Shown here: in pieces, positions 35,561 through 46,835 of the stretch
Position numbering within the stretch: the stretch's first letter is position 1
Layout: the number at the start of each line of letters is the position of its first letter
DNA from: Plectrocnemia conspersa
Lineage: Eukaryota > Arthropoda > Insecta > Trichoptera > Polycentropodidae
Reading direction: 5' to 3'
Length of the DNA stretch: 64,000 nucleotides
NCBI GenBank assembly: GCA_009617715.1
Contig: VTFK01000352.1
Coordinates: 1-64,000 of the forward strand
Notes under the pieces: model-generated
Database searches by the model: none
Seen by the model: only the letters and a program-made list of their open reading frames with translations
What the model was told of the DNA's origin: nothing
Translations under genes and position numbers: made by a program

Positions 35561-37222
35561 TAAATCACCAGTGGCATACGAGCGAATTTATCAGACAATA
35601 TAACAACAGAAAGAATAATATTCGAACACGTTTTATAGAGATATAGGTGTATGATAAAGATATCAATGAGGTGGTGGAGGATGTGTTGATTCATTGTGGG
35701 TAGAACTAATAGAATTATCTATACCTATCTGGTATCATCAGAATCATGATACATTAAAGCAACAAGTTGGTACAATAAAACCAGATTATAAATAAGTTAA
35801 TATATAGTTAATATGTATAATCCACTACAATGATAGTTGGCTGAAAAAAAATAATATTAAAATATAAATTATAAAATTAAATTATAAAAATAAGAATAGA
35901 TATTTTATTTTTTACATGAAAAATAAGAGACAATTTTTTTAATTTTCGAAATAAATATTAATAGCTTTCCGTTGATGTTGGCTAAATTTTGAAAAAATCT
36001 TCTGGTGTTTTGTTATTTGCTTGTTTAATTATTTTTTGATTGTCGTCGTTATATTAATTAGTATTTTTTGATTGTCGTCGATTTATATTCAAAAAGTTTT
36101 AAAACTAAGAAATTACGTTACTTTCAGTATTCTATATATCAATTATTTCAGTATCAGATTCAAAACTATCTAACTAAAAAAAATCAATGTAAGCCTCAAT
36201 TTTTTTTAGATGTACTACTAACAAATTACGTTACTTTTAAAATTTAATTTTATAATGTACTACATAGTCAATTAAATTACTATTTGTTTCTTTGTTTCCA
36301 AAAAATAAAATTGAATTTTATAATGTCTGGGATCTTATTCTTAAAACTCGCGCAGTAATTACCGTAACCAATGATAATCTTCCGTAATAATAAAAATGAA
36401 CTAGATAATATAATGTAAAGGATGAGAAAAAAGGGCTTCACATAAATAACACGCAGTTATTCTCTGATGCATTGAAAAAATATTTTTTACTGCGAAATGG
36501 ACACGAAAAACAATATATCAGTCACAATATTTCCCGTTGCACCATTCGTCCATTCAGCAAATGTCACTTTCTAGAGGCGTACATATTTCGTCGGTTGAAG
36601 AAATGAGCGGAACAATTGCCTAGATGGTCGCTGCATGGTTGTGATTAGAGCTTCAAACCAAATAAGAACCGGGTAATTTAACGGGTACCCGGTTCTTTAT
36701 AAAATGTCTAAAGAATATGAAAAAAATATGCAACAATCGTGAACCAAGATATTTAAATTGAATTAAAGACAATTACAAAATATAATAAAATCTTTCAATT
36801 TTAGATTATTATAAAATGTTAATCAAGACTTTTAATTATTTAATAAATAAAATTTAAACCGCTGCAAGTAAAAGTAGATATAAAACCTTGGCAAAAAGTT
36901 CAGATAATCAAAATATATGCAACGTTCCATGGTTTAATGAACATCTAAATATTTGTCATCACAAATAGAAACTAGAACTTAATATGTATTATATTTATAA
37001 TAATTTTAATGTATCAAATTGTAACCACAGAATGAGCTATTTCTCACTCATGCATAATTACGAAAATAAAATAAAAACATACAAACGCATGCCTTACTCT
37101 CACTTTATGCACTTCACCTATATATGGAACTTCTCCCACTGCCCATGCAGTGTGCTTTAGTTGCTTTTTTGGATGCCCGCGTGTCGTTTATGATTCTGAA
37201 TATTAATTCATAATTTAAAGTA
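35561..37222. other. A+T-rich intronic sequence
   Basis: No gene. A small palindrome, AAGAACCGGGTA ... TACCCGGTTCTT, lies at about 36664-36700. A direct repeat of ATTTTTTGATTGTCGTCG occurs twice at about 36030-36085. Confidence 0.4.
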
Positions 37223-38209
37223 CAGGCGACCCTCAACTTTCGCACAATTCGCTATTTCGCACATTAAAAAAAATATTTTTTTTAAATTTAATTTTTTTTT
37301 TAAACGTTTTGTTAGCGGTGAATCTTTTGCTTCAATCGGACGTTTGTATGATACAAACAGGTCTAAGATAGGTTCAATTTTGCAAAATAAAAATATAATT
37401 AAAGAATACGTTCAAAATTGTGGAAAATAAAAATATATTTCCAGAATCTTTAATGATATGTTTCCAAAAAAAAAACACAGTAAAAAAAACATGGATGAAA
37501 TGGAAAATCTTTGTCATAGTAGATCGATGACCAACATCAAAAAAAGATGTCCCTCTGAGTATTTCAATTATTCAAGAAAAAGCTCTTAGTTTGCACAAAG
37601 ATTGGAAGAATAGATTAAAAAAATATTTTAACACGGTTTTTCAAGCAAGTAACGGTTGGTTTTACAATTTTTAAATGAGATATTTTTTTATAATATTAAA
37701 TTTACTGGAGAATCGGCTGATGCGGATAAAGATGCTGCAAAAGAATTTATTTGCCTAATTATCCAAAATTATTAAAGATGGAGAATATTTTTCTAGCCAA
37801 ATATTTAATGTAGATGAGACAGGTTTATTTTGGAAAACTCTTTAACAATGAAAAATATTAATGAAGCCTTCACGCACCTTGACAATTTTTTAAATATTAT
37901 GGAAGATTGTGATCCTAATGGAGAACGCATATCTCAAGTGCGTGGGGCGATCAATAAAAACATAGCATGTTATAAAATACTATATGAAGAAAAGAAAAAG
38001 AATAGTGGAAAACAGTTAACTCTTGATAACTTTTCAAAGGAAACACCCGCAAACCCCACTTAAACATGTCTCTTAAACGCCTCTTAAACATCTTATATTT
38101 ACTTGATAAATAAATATTTTAAAAAACACACAATTTCAATTTTTTTACTTCCCTCGACTTTCGTACATTCAACATTTGCACACATTTTCAGGAACCAATT
38201 ATGTGCCTG
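37223..38209 (+). mobile_element. Tigger/pogo deletion derivative, copy 2
   Basis: The left end CAGGCGACCCTCAACTTTCG starts at 37223, directly after TA (37221-37222). The right end is CTG followed by TA (38210-38211), giving the TA target duplication typical of the superfamily. Compared with copy 1, about 18 bases of the right inverted repeat are missing just inside the terminal CTG. The interior matches copy 1 closely, including the same internal transposase deletion. Confidence 0.87.
37310..38063 (+). pseudogene. Tigger-type transposase remnant, copy 2
   Basis: Same arrangement as copy 1: GESFASIGRTFVTYKQV-like HTH start (decayed), CENP-B-type region around 37550-37680 (ASNGWFYNF then a stop) and FNVDETGLFWK. 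This is fused directly to MNEAFTHLDNFLNIMEDCD and AINKNIACYKILYEEKKKNS, ending at stop 38061-38063. The junction after the Asp-containing block is at the same place as in copy 1, so the deletion happened before both insertions. Extra frameshifts and stops make it non-functional. Confidence 0.85.
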
Positions 38210-39345
38210 TAACTTTAAAAAGTACACATGAAAACTATTCGATCGTTCTATGACTCGATTTCCTGGAACGTATGTACCACATAAATCGAAGGATGGTGAA
38301 GATCAGAACCTATAAAGTTCATACTCTGTAGTTTGAATCACACAAAAGCGGTTCTTGATCAATTTTTTTGTGAACATCCCTCGTAAGAAAAACTAATTTT
38401 ATTTCATTCACTATAAATGTATTGAATACTTTTTTTTTTCGAATATAATATCGAGTCGCAATGGGGTCGCATTAAACCCCCCCCTGCGGCGTGAAAATCT
38501 CTTCAGACTAAAACCTGGGCTTTTGCGGATAGATTACCCCAAAAAGACCACCCCCAGTCTTGCCACTTTGACAGGTTCTATTCGAACAGCGGATTCATTT
38601 CAACTATTAGCATCGTTGCGCGCGTAATCGTCCGGGCTTAGTCCGCGATTACGCAAATGAACCATTTTCAAAATGGCGGGCGTCGACGCCATACTGTGTG
38701 TGCTTAATCGTCGCTGAAAGGTGCGTGCGCAATATGGCCGTGACGGCTGTAATTTTTCGGTATTTAATTCTCAATGTTGGATATAGTTTAAAAAACACAT
38801 TTACACTTTATCGTATCTACACATTATGTCACACTACCTTCGCACAGCTTCCGTCTCATACATATTCCGAGGCCTAAGTTCTCTCTTAAGCCCAGGCGCG
38901 AAAGATTTAGTGAAATCTCTAGATAAGGGCCGCCAAATCCCGATTTCAATTACAGATTCACACAAACATGCGCGCCCTTTCTTCCGCAACGAGAAGAAAA
39001 AACCCTGCCATTATACGCACATACATATGTATAACTCTATGGGCTTCAGAGAAAATTACTCGGACCGAGTTACATCCAATCACAAGTCTGAAAATTAGAT
39101 CCGGAGCGATATTGCCGCTATAACCGGTGTCCACTATAAATCTCGTCGGCAATGTAAACGAGCCCGAATCGAAATTACTTTTTTTTTCTGCTACCCCCCA
39201 GTTCGCTTTGAGGTGGTCTATAATGTGATGCCATAACGAATGCTCACGAAAAGTTTAGAGCAATGCTTCGAGTGGGTGCGCAATGTAGACGTCGCAACGC
39301 TCTTTATTATTGTAAAAGTGTGTCGAGTTTGTGGTAGCAATTAAA
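38210..39345. other. G+C-richer island with a hairpin
   Basis: A block at 38460-39340 has high G+C and many CG dinucleotides. GCGTAATCG (near 38625) pairs with CGATTACGC (near 38648) in a perfect 9-bp stem with a G+C-rich loop. The + frame at 38826-39098 and the - frame at 38958-39152 overlap and resemble no known protein. Candidate conserved regulatory DNA. Confidence 0.35.
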
Positions 39346-41590
39346 ATATCAAGCATACATCATCTTTTATTGATTTAATCTAATTAGTCATTATTAAGTA
39401 AATATAAATTTTAAATTATTAAAAAAAAATATTATCTATACATTAACTATTTTACTTATTGGCTCAGTTTTGATAAAACACAAATTTAATATAAATATAT
39501 ACTACTAATAAAAATAAAATATTTATCTCATTATTTATTTTACAAAAACGTTTCTTCTCGAGAAATTTTCAAGAAAAGTGTCAAACCGAGAATTTTCATT
39601 TCTCGAAAAAATGTATAATTTCTCAAAAAAAATATAATTTAAAATTAAATTTGTACAAATATTTTTAAAAGGTTTATACACACTGCCATTTTTAAAACGC
39701 TGCTTAAGTAAAGGTGGATTTATGTCTAATATGCATATTTCTTGGAAGGTTTTAATAAGGGTTTAGAAATGACAAAAAAATTGTTTACAAATTTTTTGCT
39801 GAAGTAAAATATAAATAAGAAACCTTTCCGAAGATCTTTGTGCCTGATGTTTTGATATTTAAATAACCAACATTTGTTTTGCGATTTTCTATTACTCAAA
39901 CCGGCCGTCGGTTTTATCTTTGCTTTGGTGATCTAAAAACACGCTTCAATAAAAAGAAATTACGCATGGAAACCGGCAGATTGCATTTGGCTATTTATCG
40001 ATAGCTCAAAAATGTTATTTTTATATCGTTTTTGTAAAGTAGCTAACAGTTGTTATTGACAATTGTCTCATGATTGTTATTGACAGCCGAAGGGTCTTGA
40101 AATTTTTGTTAAAACAATTGGAAAATATCAATTTTGAGCAAAGTTCGAAATTTCATTTCAACGGGCAATCAAAGATAAATTATTTAATCGAGAAACCAAC
40201 AAAACATAAAACGATAAGAATTTTTCCATGGCCAAAATTTTTTTAACAAAAAAAATAAGGATGTATGAATCTGTTTTTTAAAGGATTATTTTAAGAATAA
40301 TATGTAATAATGTATCTGCAATACTTTACTGTATTACATACATTTTTTCTAGAATTCTCATTTCTCGAGAAATAAAAATCATCGAGAAATCAGAATGCAT
40401 AAAAACATACATATATATAAATACATTTTAAATATTTAAGTAAATAAGTCTTTAAATATTTAAAAAATCGAAAATCAGACTACAATTAAGGCTTTATATG
40501 AAAAAGTACTAATGTCCATTTTTTCGATATTTGTTTTATTTTCGAAATCGATTACAAGCTTCGTTAAAGAAAAAAATCGTAATACCACCATCAAACATTT
40601 TGTATGAAGAACTAATAATGTCCTTAGCATTGGTCGTTCTTCACATTAAACTGACCAAACAATGCATGTAAAAAAAATACTTATTTACGTATATATAAGG
40701 TTCTTTATCATTAATAGTACTTTTTCCTTCATTTAAAAAATATTCAAGCTAAATTCTATAGATTTAAATTAAAAAGTGAGTTAACAAATTGCAATACGGT
40801 TAACAAATTGCAATACGAGGCCCTTTAGCGCGCAAATTAATTATTTTTGAATTAAGGGTTGAAAAATTACTTTTTAAAACCCTTATTATAAATAAAAAGT
40901 AATTTTGATAAAAAAAAATTTTTTGGAAATTTCGAAATTTCTGTCGGTTAATATATCGACCATTGACCACTTATGGTCATATTTTAAGAATATATTTATT
41001 ATATAATAAATGATCAAATAGTGGCACAAGAATATAATTTATTTTTTGAAATGTATTACATATAAACATATAAAGAAATAATTATTTTTTCGTATTTGTA
41101 ATTTAATTATAACAGATGGCTAATTATATATTATTTATTTTTTTATCACAAATCTTAAAATTAAAGATCTTATATGAAAAAGTGAAAATGTCTACTGTTT
41201 TCAAAATATGTTTTAAAGCCGAAATAGATAGTGCTGGTATTATTTTATAATACAAGTTCTGCTAAATTAAAAAAAATCTTAAAAGCACCATTGTCACGAA
41301 AAAATATAAGTCATCTTAGAAAAACAACTGTGATTCTTCTCATTAAACTGACTAAACAATTCATTTATAAATTTAAGACGAAATGATAATTTACGTAAGT
41401 CTTATTTCTTAAAATTAAAAAAAAATTAAAATAATCGATAAAATATTTTTACTCATATTTCGTGTAAATATAAATAATTTTGTATAAAAAAATTATATTC
41501 CTCGTTTTTATTAAATGCGAGCTATTCACAGACACAATAGTGGAATTAAGAAAAAAATAAAATGTGATGATATATTGATGTATAGTTCTA
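39346..41590. other. A+T-rich intronic sequence
   Basis: No gene. It holds motifs loosely shared with about 8450-8780 (TTTCTTCTCGAGAAATTTTC near 39550 and CTTTGCTTTGGTGATCTAA near 39917). A perfect 19-bp tandem duplication (GTTAACAAATTGCAATACG, twice) lies at about 40781-40818. Confidence 0.35.
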
Positions 41591-41596
41591 GAAACT

Positions 41597-41665
41597 GTCG
41601 AGTTTAGCGAAAAATATTTTTACAAAGGAGCAACTCATATTACTAAAACGCCACAAAAACACAAG
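41597..41665 (+). repeat. Short repeat, partner at 42781-42855
   Basis: CTGTCGAGTTTAGCG followed by CAAAGGAGCAACTCATATTA, then CTAAAACGCC and AAAAACACAAGAG, is shared with 42781-42855. It directly abuts the larger repeat that begins at about 41672. Confidence 0.65.
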
Positions 41666-41671
41666 AGCAAA

Positions 41672-42466
41672 CAATTTTTTTTATTTTAAAAGAAAACAAA
41701 TGTTTATTTAACATACATACATCTGAGCTAAGTTGGAAATTTCAACGGACAATTAAAAATATATTATATAATCGAAGAAACCAGACATTGATGTCATTAA
41801 TTAAATATTTGCAAAATTCAAAATCTTTCACTATTAAAAAAATAATGAAGTCTTTAGCTATTCTTCAAAAGCAAAAAGATATAAAATGGGGAAAGAAATT
41901 ATTCGCAGATTGTTTAATGGCTCGACGACTCTATTAAATCATTAGAATCCATTGAATAAATTAAAAAATTATTATTGGCGCAACGATAAGAATAATAACT
42001 TTTTTAAGCCTTACAGAGAATAGTGTAAAAAAACCAACAGCGTACGGATTAATAGAAAAATAATTAAAATATTTTAATCCACGGGTAAGAGAACGAATAA
42101 CTTACAGTGTATATTTGAAGCCTTGATATTAATTAACCCAGAAATGCCCAAGAAATTTTGTTCTCTTAAAATTTCATTTATAAATAAAAAACAGTGGCAC
42201 GAGTTTAGTGACCTACCCATGGGACAGTGGGCATATCTGGGTTAAACCAATATCAACACAAAATTATTTAAAATAAATCACTAGAGAAGATCGAACTTCT
42301 GTGCCACACTGCACTTTAATGACGAATACCAGCGTTGACGAATCAGCGACTGTCCTTAAAAGAGAATGCGAGACAACGAAGTACACGCTACATCGCTTCT
42401 CCCTCTCATATACATGTACACGCACACAATAACAAACCAGCATCCTTATCCCGAGCGTACTCTACC
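41672..42466 (+). mobile_element. Interspersed repeat, copy 1 (partner at 53.2-54.0 kb)
   Basis: About 795 bp nearly identical to 53226-54022, from TTTTATTTTAAAAGAAAA to CCGAGCGTACTCTACC. It includes the blocks GAGCTAAGTTGGAAATTTCA, GGCTCGACGACTCTATTAA and CACTAGAGAAGATCGAACTT. It lacks the left inverted repeat seen in copy 2. A TTAA-flanked MITE sits inside it at the same position in both copies. Confidence 0.8.
42133..42245. mobile_element. TTAA-flanked MITE (piggyBac-like), copy 1
   Basis: A 113-bp unit that starts TTAACCCAGAAATGCCCA and ends GTGGGCATATCTGGGTTAA. The ends are inverted repeats and both carry TTAA, the target site of piggyBac-type elements. Too short to code for anything. 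Confidence 0.75.
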
Positions 42467-43079
42467 AAAGTTTTTAAAAAAAAATACTTTTACTTCCCAA
42501 AAATAGATTTTTATTAAATTTCAGATCAGGTAGCTGGTTATTGATACTTTATTAAACTATTTTTTAATAAGAAAAAAGTTTTTCTCAAAAATATTAAATA
42601 TTCATAAAATTTTAAACCATATAATATTCCTAAGAAGATTACCAAATATTGATATATTTTTTTAATTATTCAACAGTAAATTCTCCCAAAAATACTAAAT
42701 TGTTGCGTCAATTTAAAATATATCGCAATTAAAAATTTTATTACTGTTTATTTGTAAGATATAAATTATCCATTAAAAAAACTGTCGAGCTTTAGCGAAA
42801 CTTTTTTGCAAAGGAGCAACTCATATTACTAAAACGCCGCAAAAACACAAGAGATATATGTTCTAGTCTGTGTGTGCAGTTCCTATTTCTTTTACAGAGA
42901 AATTGTTGCGTCAATCTAGCTTAAAGAAAATACTAATAATTCGCAATTACAAATTATTTACTGTTTATTTGTAAGATATAAAATTATCCATTAAAAACAG
43001 TTTATATAGACTAACTCTTAATAAAATACAGAAATAATCTCAAATTAAAATTTTACTCAAATCTAAACGACATACACAC
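42467..43079. repeat. A+T-rich sequence with duplicated segments
   Basis: AAATTGTTGCGTCAATYTA ... ACTGTTTATTTGTAAGATAT ... TTATCCATTAAAAA occurs at about 42700-42780 and again at about 42898-42997. Between them is the second copy (42781-42855) of the segment at 41597-41665. No coding capacity. Confidence 0.55.
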
Positions 43080-43560
43080 ACGTTTATATGATACGAATTC
43101 TTATTACGTTTTGAGTGGTATCAGCTTTTCCAAGTCTATCATCCTTTTCGAATTTCCTGCCGGAGAACAGTGCCTTCCGCGCAATTCTTTCCATCCGATC
43201 GGCCACGTATCTCAGTACGTTGTTATATATTTCTCCGAAAATTTCCCTCGATTTTTTTGCCTCTCCACTTTTATTTCTCAACGTATGCTTCAAGCCTCAT
43301 ATTCGAACACGGCATAAACGGTACAAAGCGCATTGTCGCCAAATTGGTATCGATTCCGCACAGAGAGACGTGCTTCAAATCTGCCTCCAAAGTCCGTCCA
43401 AATGAAATATTCGCTGTCGTACATTTGCGAATAATATGACACGTTTTTCATTTTGCATTTATTTATCTGAGATGTCCTTGAGAATGTAATATACAATTCC
43501 GTGAAAAAGAAAAGAAACAAGATCCATATCTGCAAATAACACACGCGCTATAAAAAAGTT
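43080..43560. other. G+C-richer island with overlapping open frames
   Basis: Five open frames on both strands overlap here (43084-43544). None shows a domain I recognise. The minus-strand frame 43084-43293 (SGEAKKSREIFGEIYNNVL) looks the most protein-like. The multi-frame openness is probably a composition effect. Candidate constrained DNA. Confidence 0.3.
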
Positions 43561-44338
43561 CATTTGCGCCTATGCTCTGTTTTTTCATCTTCTTTTAATA
43601 TATTATAATAATAACGTCACATATCATAAAAACAGCATTTTCTATTGTCAAAGCTTTATGATATTCATGCGATATTATATCATAATATTTCTTACTAATT
43701 AATACATTCGTCTAAAGCGGTTCAGAATTAATTTGAAAATACAATAGAAATTACTATTGTATTTACGAATCTCCACACCTTCGTTTGTACAATAATATGT
43801 TAGCAAGAGAAGGAATGTGTGTGCATAATCCATTACCTAATTTGAAGCTCCCAGGTTCTATCTACGTTATACACGTAAAGTTTTCAGCTCGTTTACAATT
43901 TAAATTAAGCCGCGTTGTCGAGTTGTTTTAGCCCAAAGTGTCCAAAAAAGAGTGCCCAATTTGGGCACAACAACTATACAATCACACAGGGCCGCATTGG
44001 GCGTTGATTCGATTGAGTGCGCTTTTGTGGGTAAGAAACTGCGCCTTGACAAGTGACTTGGTATTAAGCTTTGTTTCTGACGCGATTCACTTAATCAAGG
44101 AACTGTCAGTATGCTCATAAAATCTAAAGATTATACACAATAGACGTATGGTACACTTGAGCTTTTAAGTGTGTCTATTATATTATATATGAAACCTGGC
44201 GAGGTTCGCTCCTTTTTTACTTTTGCATATGGCAACCCTACATTTGCCGCTAAAGCAGGTCAGAAACGGTCGCTTTGAGGATATACCCAAATGTTCTCAA
44301 TGTTACCGATAAATTAATCCTTTACGCTTTATGTTGCG
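43561..44338. other. Mixed sequence with a small G+C-richer block
   Basis: 43840-44060 is richer in G+C and contains a perfect palindrome, GTGCCCAATTTGGGCAC, at about 43952-43968. The 60-codon frame at 43938-44120 is unrecognised. Otherwise A+T-rich. Confidence 0.35.
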
Positions 44339-45740
44339 TACACATTGAATACCGGACATTATTCCTAAAAATGTGAAAATTAGGATATAAACTTATTTTT
44401 TTTAAAACATCGTAACTCTTTAATTAGTCAACGTTTTAACGTCAAATTTTAAAAACAGATTCATGATGATCATTTTTGTATTCGCAATGATAAAATCAGT
44501 GAACTTTAAACTGTGGATCGCGTACTAATAAAATAAAATATAATTTTTTGTATAGATAACCAAACATATTTATTTTTGAATAAAAACAATAAAGATGATA
44601 AAATACAGTTGTTTATAATAAAAATCAAAAATATCTAATTTTGTGACCTATACGATCAATTCCAAATTTTCAACACTTGACGGTCAAGTTACGCGGCGAT
44701 ATTTGCACGACACCCAACCGTCCAATTTCGAACAAACGTAACGTTTGCCTTTGGCTAAATGCAATCTTTTATTAATTATGTATTATTATTCTATATTGTA
44801 TATTTATTAAAATTAAAAAATATCAGTGATTCTGAACATTTTATTGCGTTAATATTATATATTTATCAATTTTTGTATTTTTAGCACACGGTACGCAATG
44901 TGCTAAAATAATGAAAAACGCAGACTTACTGTATACTTCGCATCCAATAAAGATGCACACTCAAACCACCAATGTGCTTGGATAGCTACACAAATTAATT
45001 AAAGTTTTAGGAATAATGCCCAGTATTCAATGTGTTGGCAATTGAAAACATGTTGAGAACAGCTTATTTACTTTGAACAGATCGGGATCATTTCAGGTCT
45101 AAATATTATAATACTATAAAACATCACATTAGGGATTGATGAATCTGCGTTTAAATTCCCACGATACCTCAACTACCGATTTATTAGAAAATTAAAATGT
45201 ACATACATATATAATAGAAAATAATAATAAAAAAAACATTATATTTAATATTATAAAATTTTGAATTTGATTTACTGTAATTTATTTCTTAGAAAATAGT
45301 ATCAATAAACGAAGGAGTACTAAATAAATAAACTTAACAAAAATTTATTGTAAATCTAACAAAATACAATAATGCAAAAAAGTTGTAAAATAAATTAACG
45401 CAATTAAACGTTGAGAATCACTGATTATTTTGTTATAAAGCTATGGGTTGATAATATGTACTAAGATATTAGGTCTGGGTCAACATTTCGTTTTTTTTAA
45501 TGCGGTTACCTTTGAATAATTTGTTTTTTTTTGTAATTTTGTAGATAGGAATTTCAAAAAACATATCTTTAAAAAAATTACCATCTTTACCTGAATCAAA
45601 CCGATAAGGTGGGGTTTTTCGGTGACTTTTTTTATAACAGCGTGCGCTTAGCCTAACGGAAACGTTACATTTGTTCGAAATTGGACTGTTGGGTGTCTTG
45701 TTAATATCGCCGCGTAAATCGACCGTTAAGTGTTAAAAAT
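44339..45740. repeat. Two interleaved inverted-repeat pairs (probable MITEs)
   Basis: Pair 1: ACATTGAATACCGGACATTA, continuing TTCCTAAAA, at about 44341-44370, against TTTTAGGAATAATGCCCAGT, continuing ATTCAATGTG, at about 45005-45036. Pair 2: about 44669-44762 (GGTCAAGTTACGCGGCGATA ... CAATTTCGAACAAACGTAAC) against about 45640-45740 (GTTACATTTGTTCGAAATTG ... ATATCGCCGCGTAAATCG). The pairs overlap in interleaved order, so at least one insertion or rearrangement broke the other. No open frame of note lies inside. Confidence 0.65.
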
Positions 45741-46129
45741 TAATTAAATACATTTATTGACTGATTTCACTATTTCTAATAAATAATATGTGAGATAATT
45801 CCATAGAAAAAAAATTGTATATATATATATGTAAACATACATCTTGAAACGAATTTTTTTTACCTGAGTTTTGAGCCTCTGTAATTTAGAATTTCTACTT
45901 TTTTGAACTATTTTTAGATAATATGATATAAGTAACGTCTGTAGGTAAATTCCAAAATAAATACGTTACAGTAAATACGTAGTCAACGTGGGGTTTTTTC
46001 GTATGAAGTTAAAATGACGAAACGCACAATTATGTGCACACGGACGCAACGCTGTTTTGCAACGTTAAGCCGCAAAAAAGCTTCCCACGGTGTTTCATTT
46101 TAACAAAAAATCTCATTTTATGTTAAACG
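45741..46129. other. A+T-rich intronic sequence, nothing recognised
   Basis: Contains a short TA run at about 45818-45830. No gene. Confidence 0.4.
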
Positions 46130-46835
46130 GTTAAATCTAACTAGGCTTTTTATGATTAATATAATAATATAAGTCAGTACTTTCAATTGTAAATAAAGAA
46201 GTAGATCAATTGATGAATCCGACAAAGGCAAAAGCGAAGTGATAGTTATATATGAAGTGGTAAAAAAAGGTCCTGATTGAAGTGTCTGAAAGAAGTGATT
46301 CAGAATGGAAGTGTTCTGTATTATATTCGTAGAAATTGTGTAGATTGATTGTCTATGTAGATTAGACGCAACAGTCAAAAATAAAGTGGAAGTAAGTTCC
46401 TGACTAAAGTGTTCAAAAAAAAGTTATTTATTACTGTAGCAGTTTTGGCATATATTCTTAAAATATTATTATTAATAAATGAATAGATAAATCGTCTTGT
46501 TAGAATAAGAGTATTTCCATTTGACTGATCTTTTATTTATTCCAAATCGAAAGCGAAGTGAGTTCAATAAGTAAGTTATTGAATAAATTGTATGATATAT
46601 AAGAAGTGTTTTAGTATGGCAATTTTCTGGTTTAGATTATTAATAGATTTGTTACAGTAAATTAAAATATATGTTATCTTGCTATAATTTCAGTAATTCG
46701 TTTATTCCAAATCAAAAGCGAAGTGGTGATTAAAGTGTCAAAAAAAAAATTCAGTACGACAGTGTTTTGGATGAAATTTATTTTGGAAATAAGTTTCTGC
46801 CTGAACTGTCTAAAAAAAGTGACTAGAGTAAACCA
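46130..46835 (+). repeat. Diverged satellite-like tandem tract
   Basis: Landmarks recur at irregular spacing: AAAGCGAAGTG near 46230, 46550 and 46716; CTGA(T/C)T(G/A)AAGTGT near 46272 and 46400; AAAAAAAGTKA; and a CAGTGTTTTGG-like block near 46310, 46600 and 46760. The open minus-strand frames here are by-products of the repeat. One similar monomer lies at 20590-20700. Confidence 0.5.

Noticed and set aside
43084..43544. Five overlapping open frames as a gene
   Set aside because: Openness on both strands and several frames at once suggests base composition. No domain, splice context or start could be chosen.
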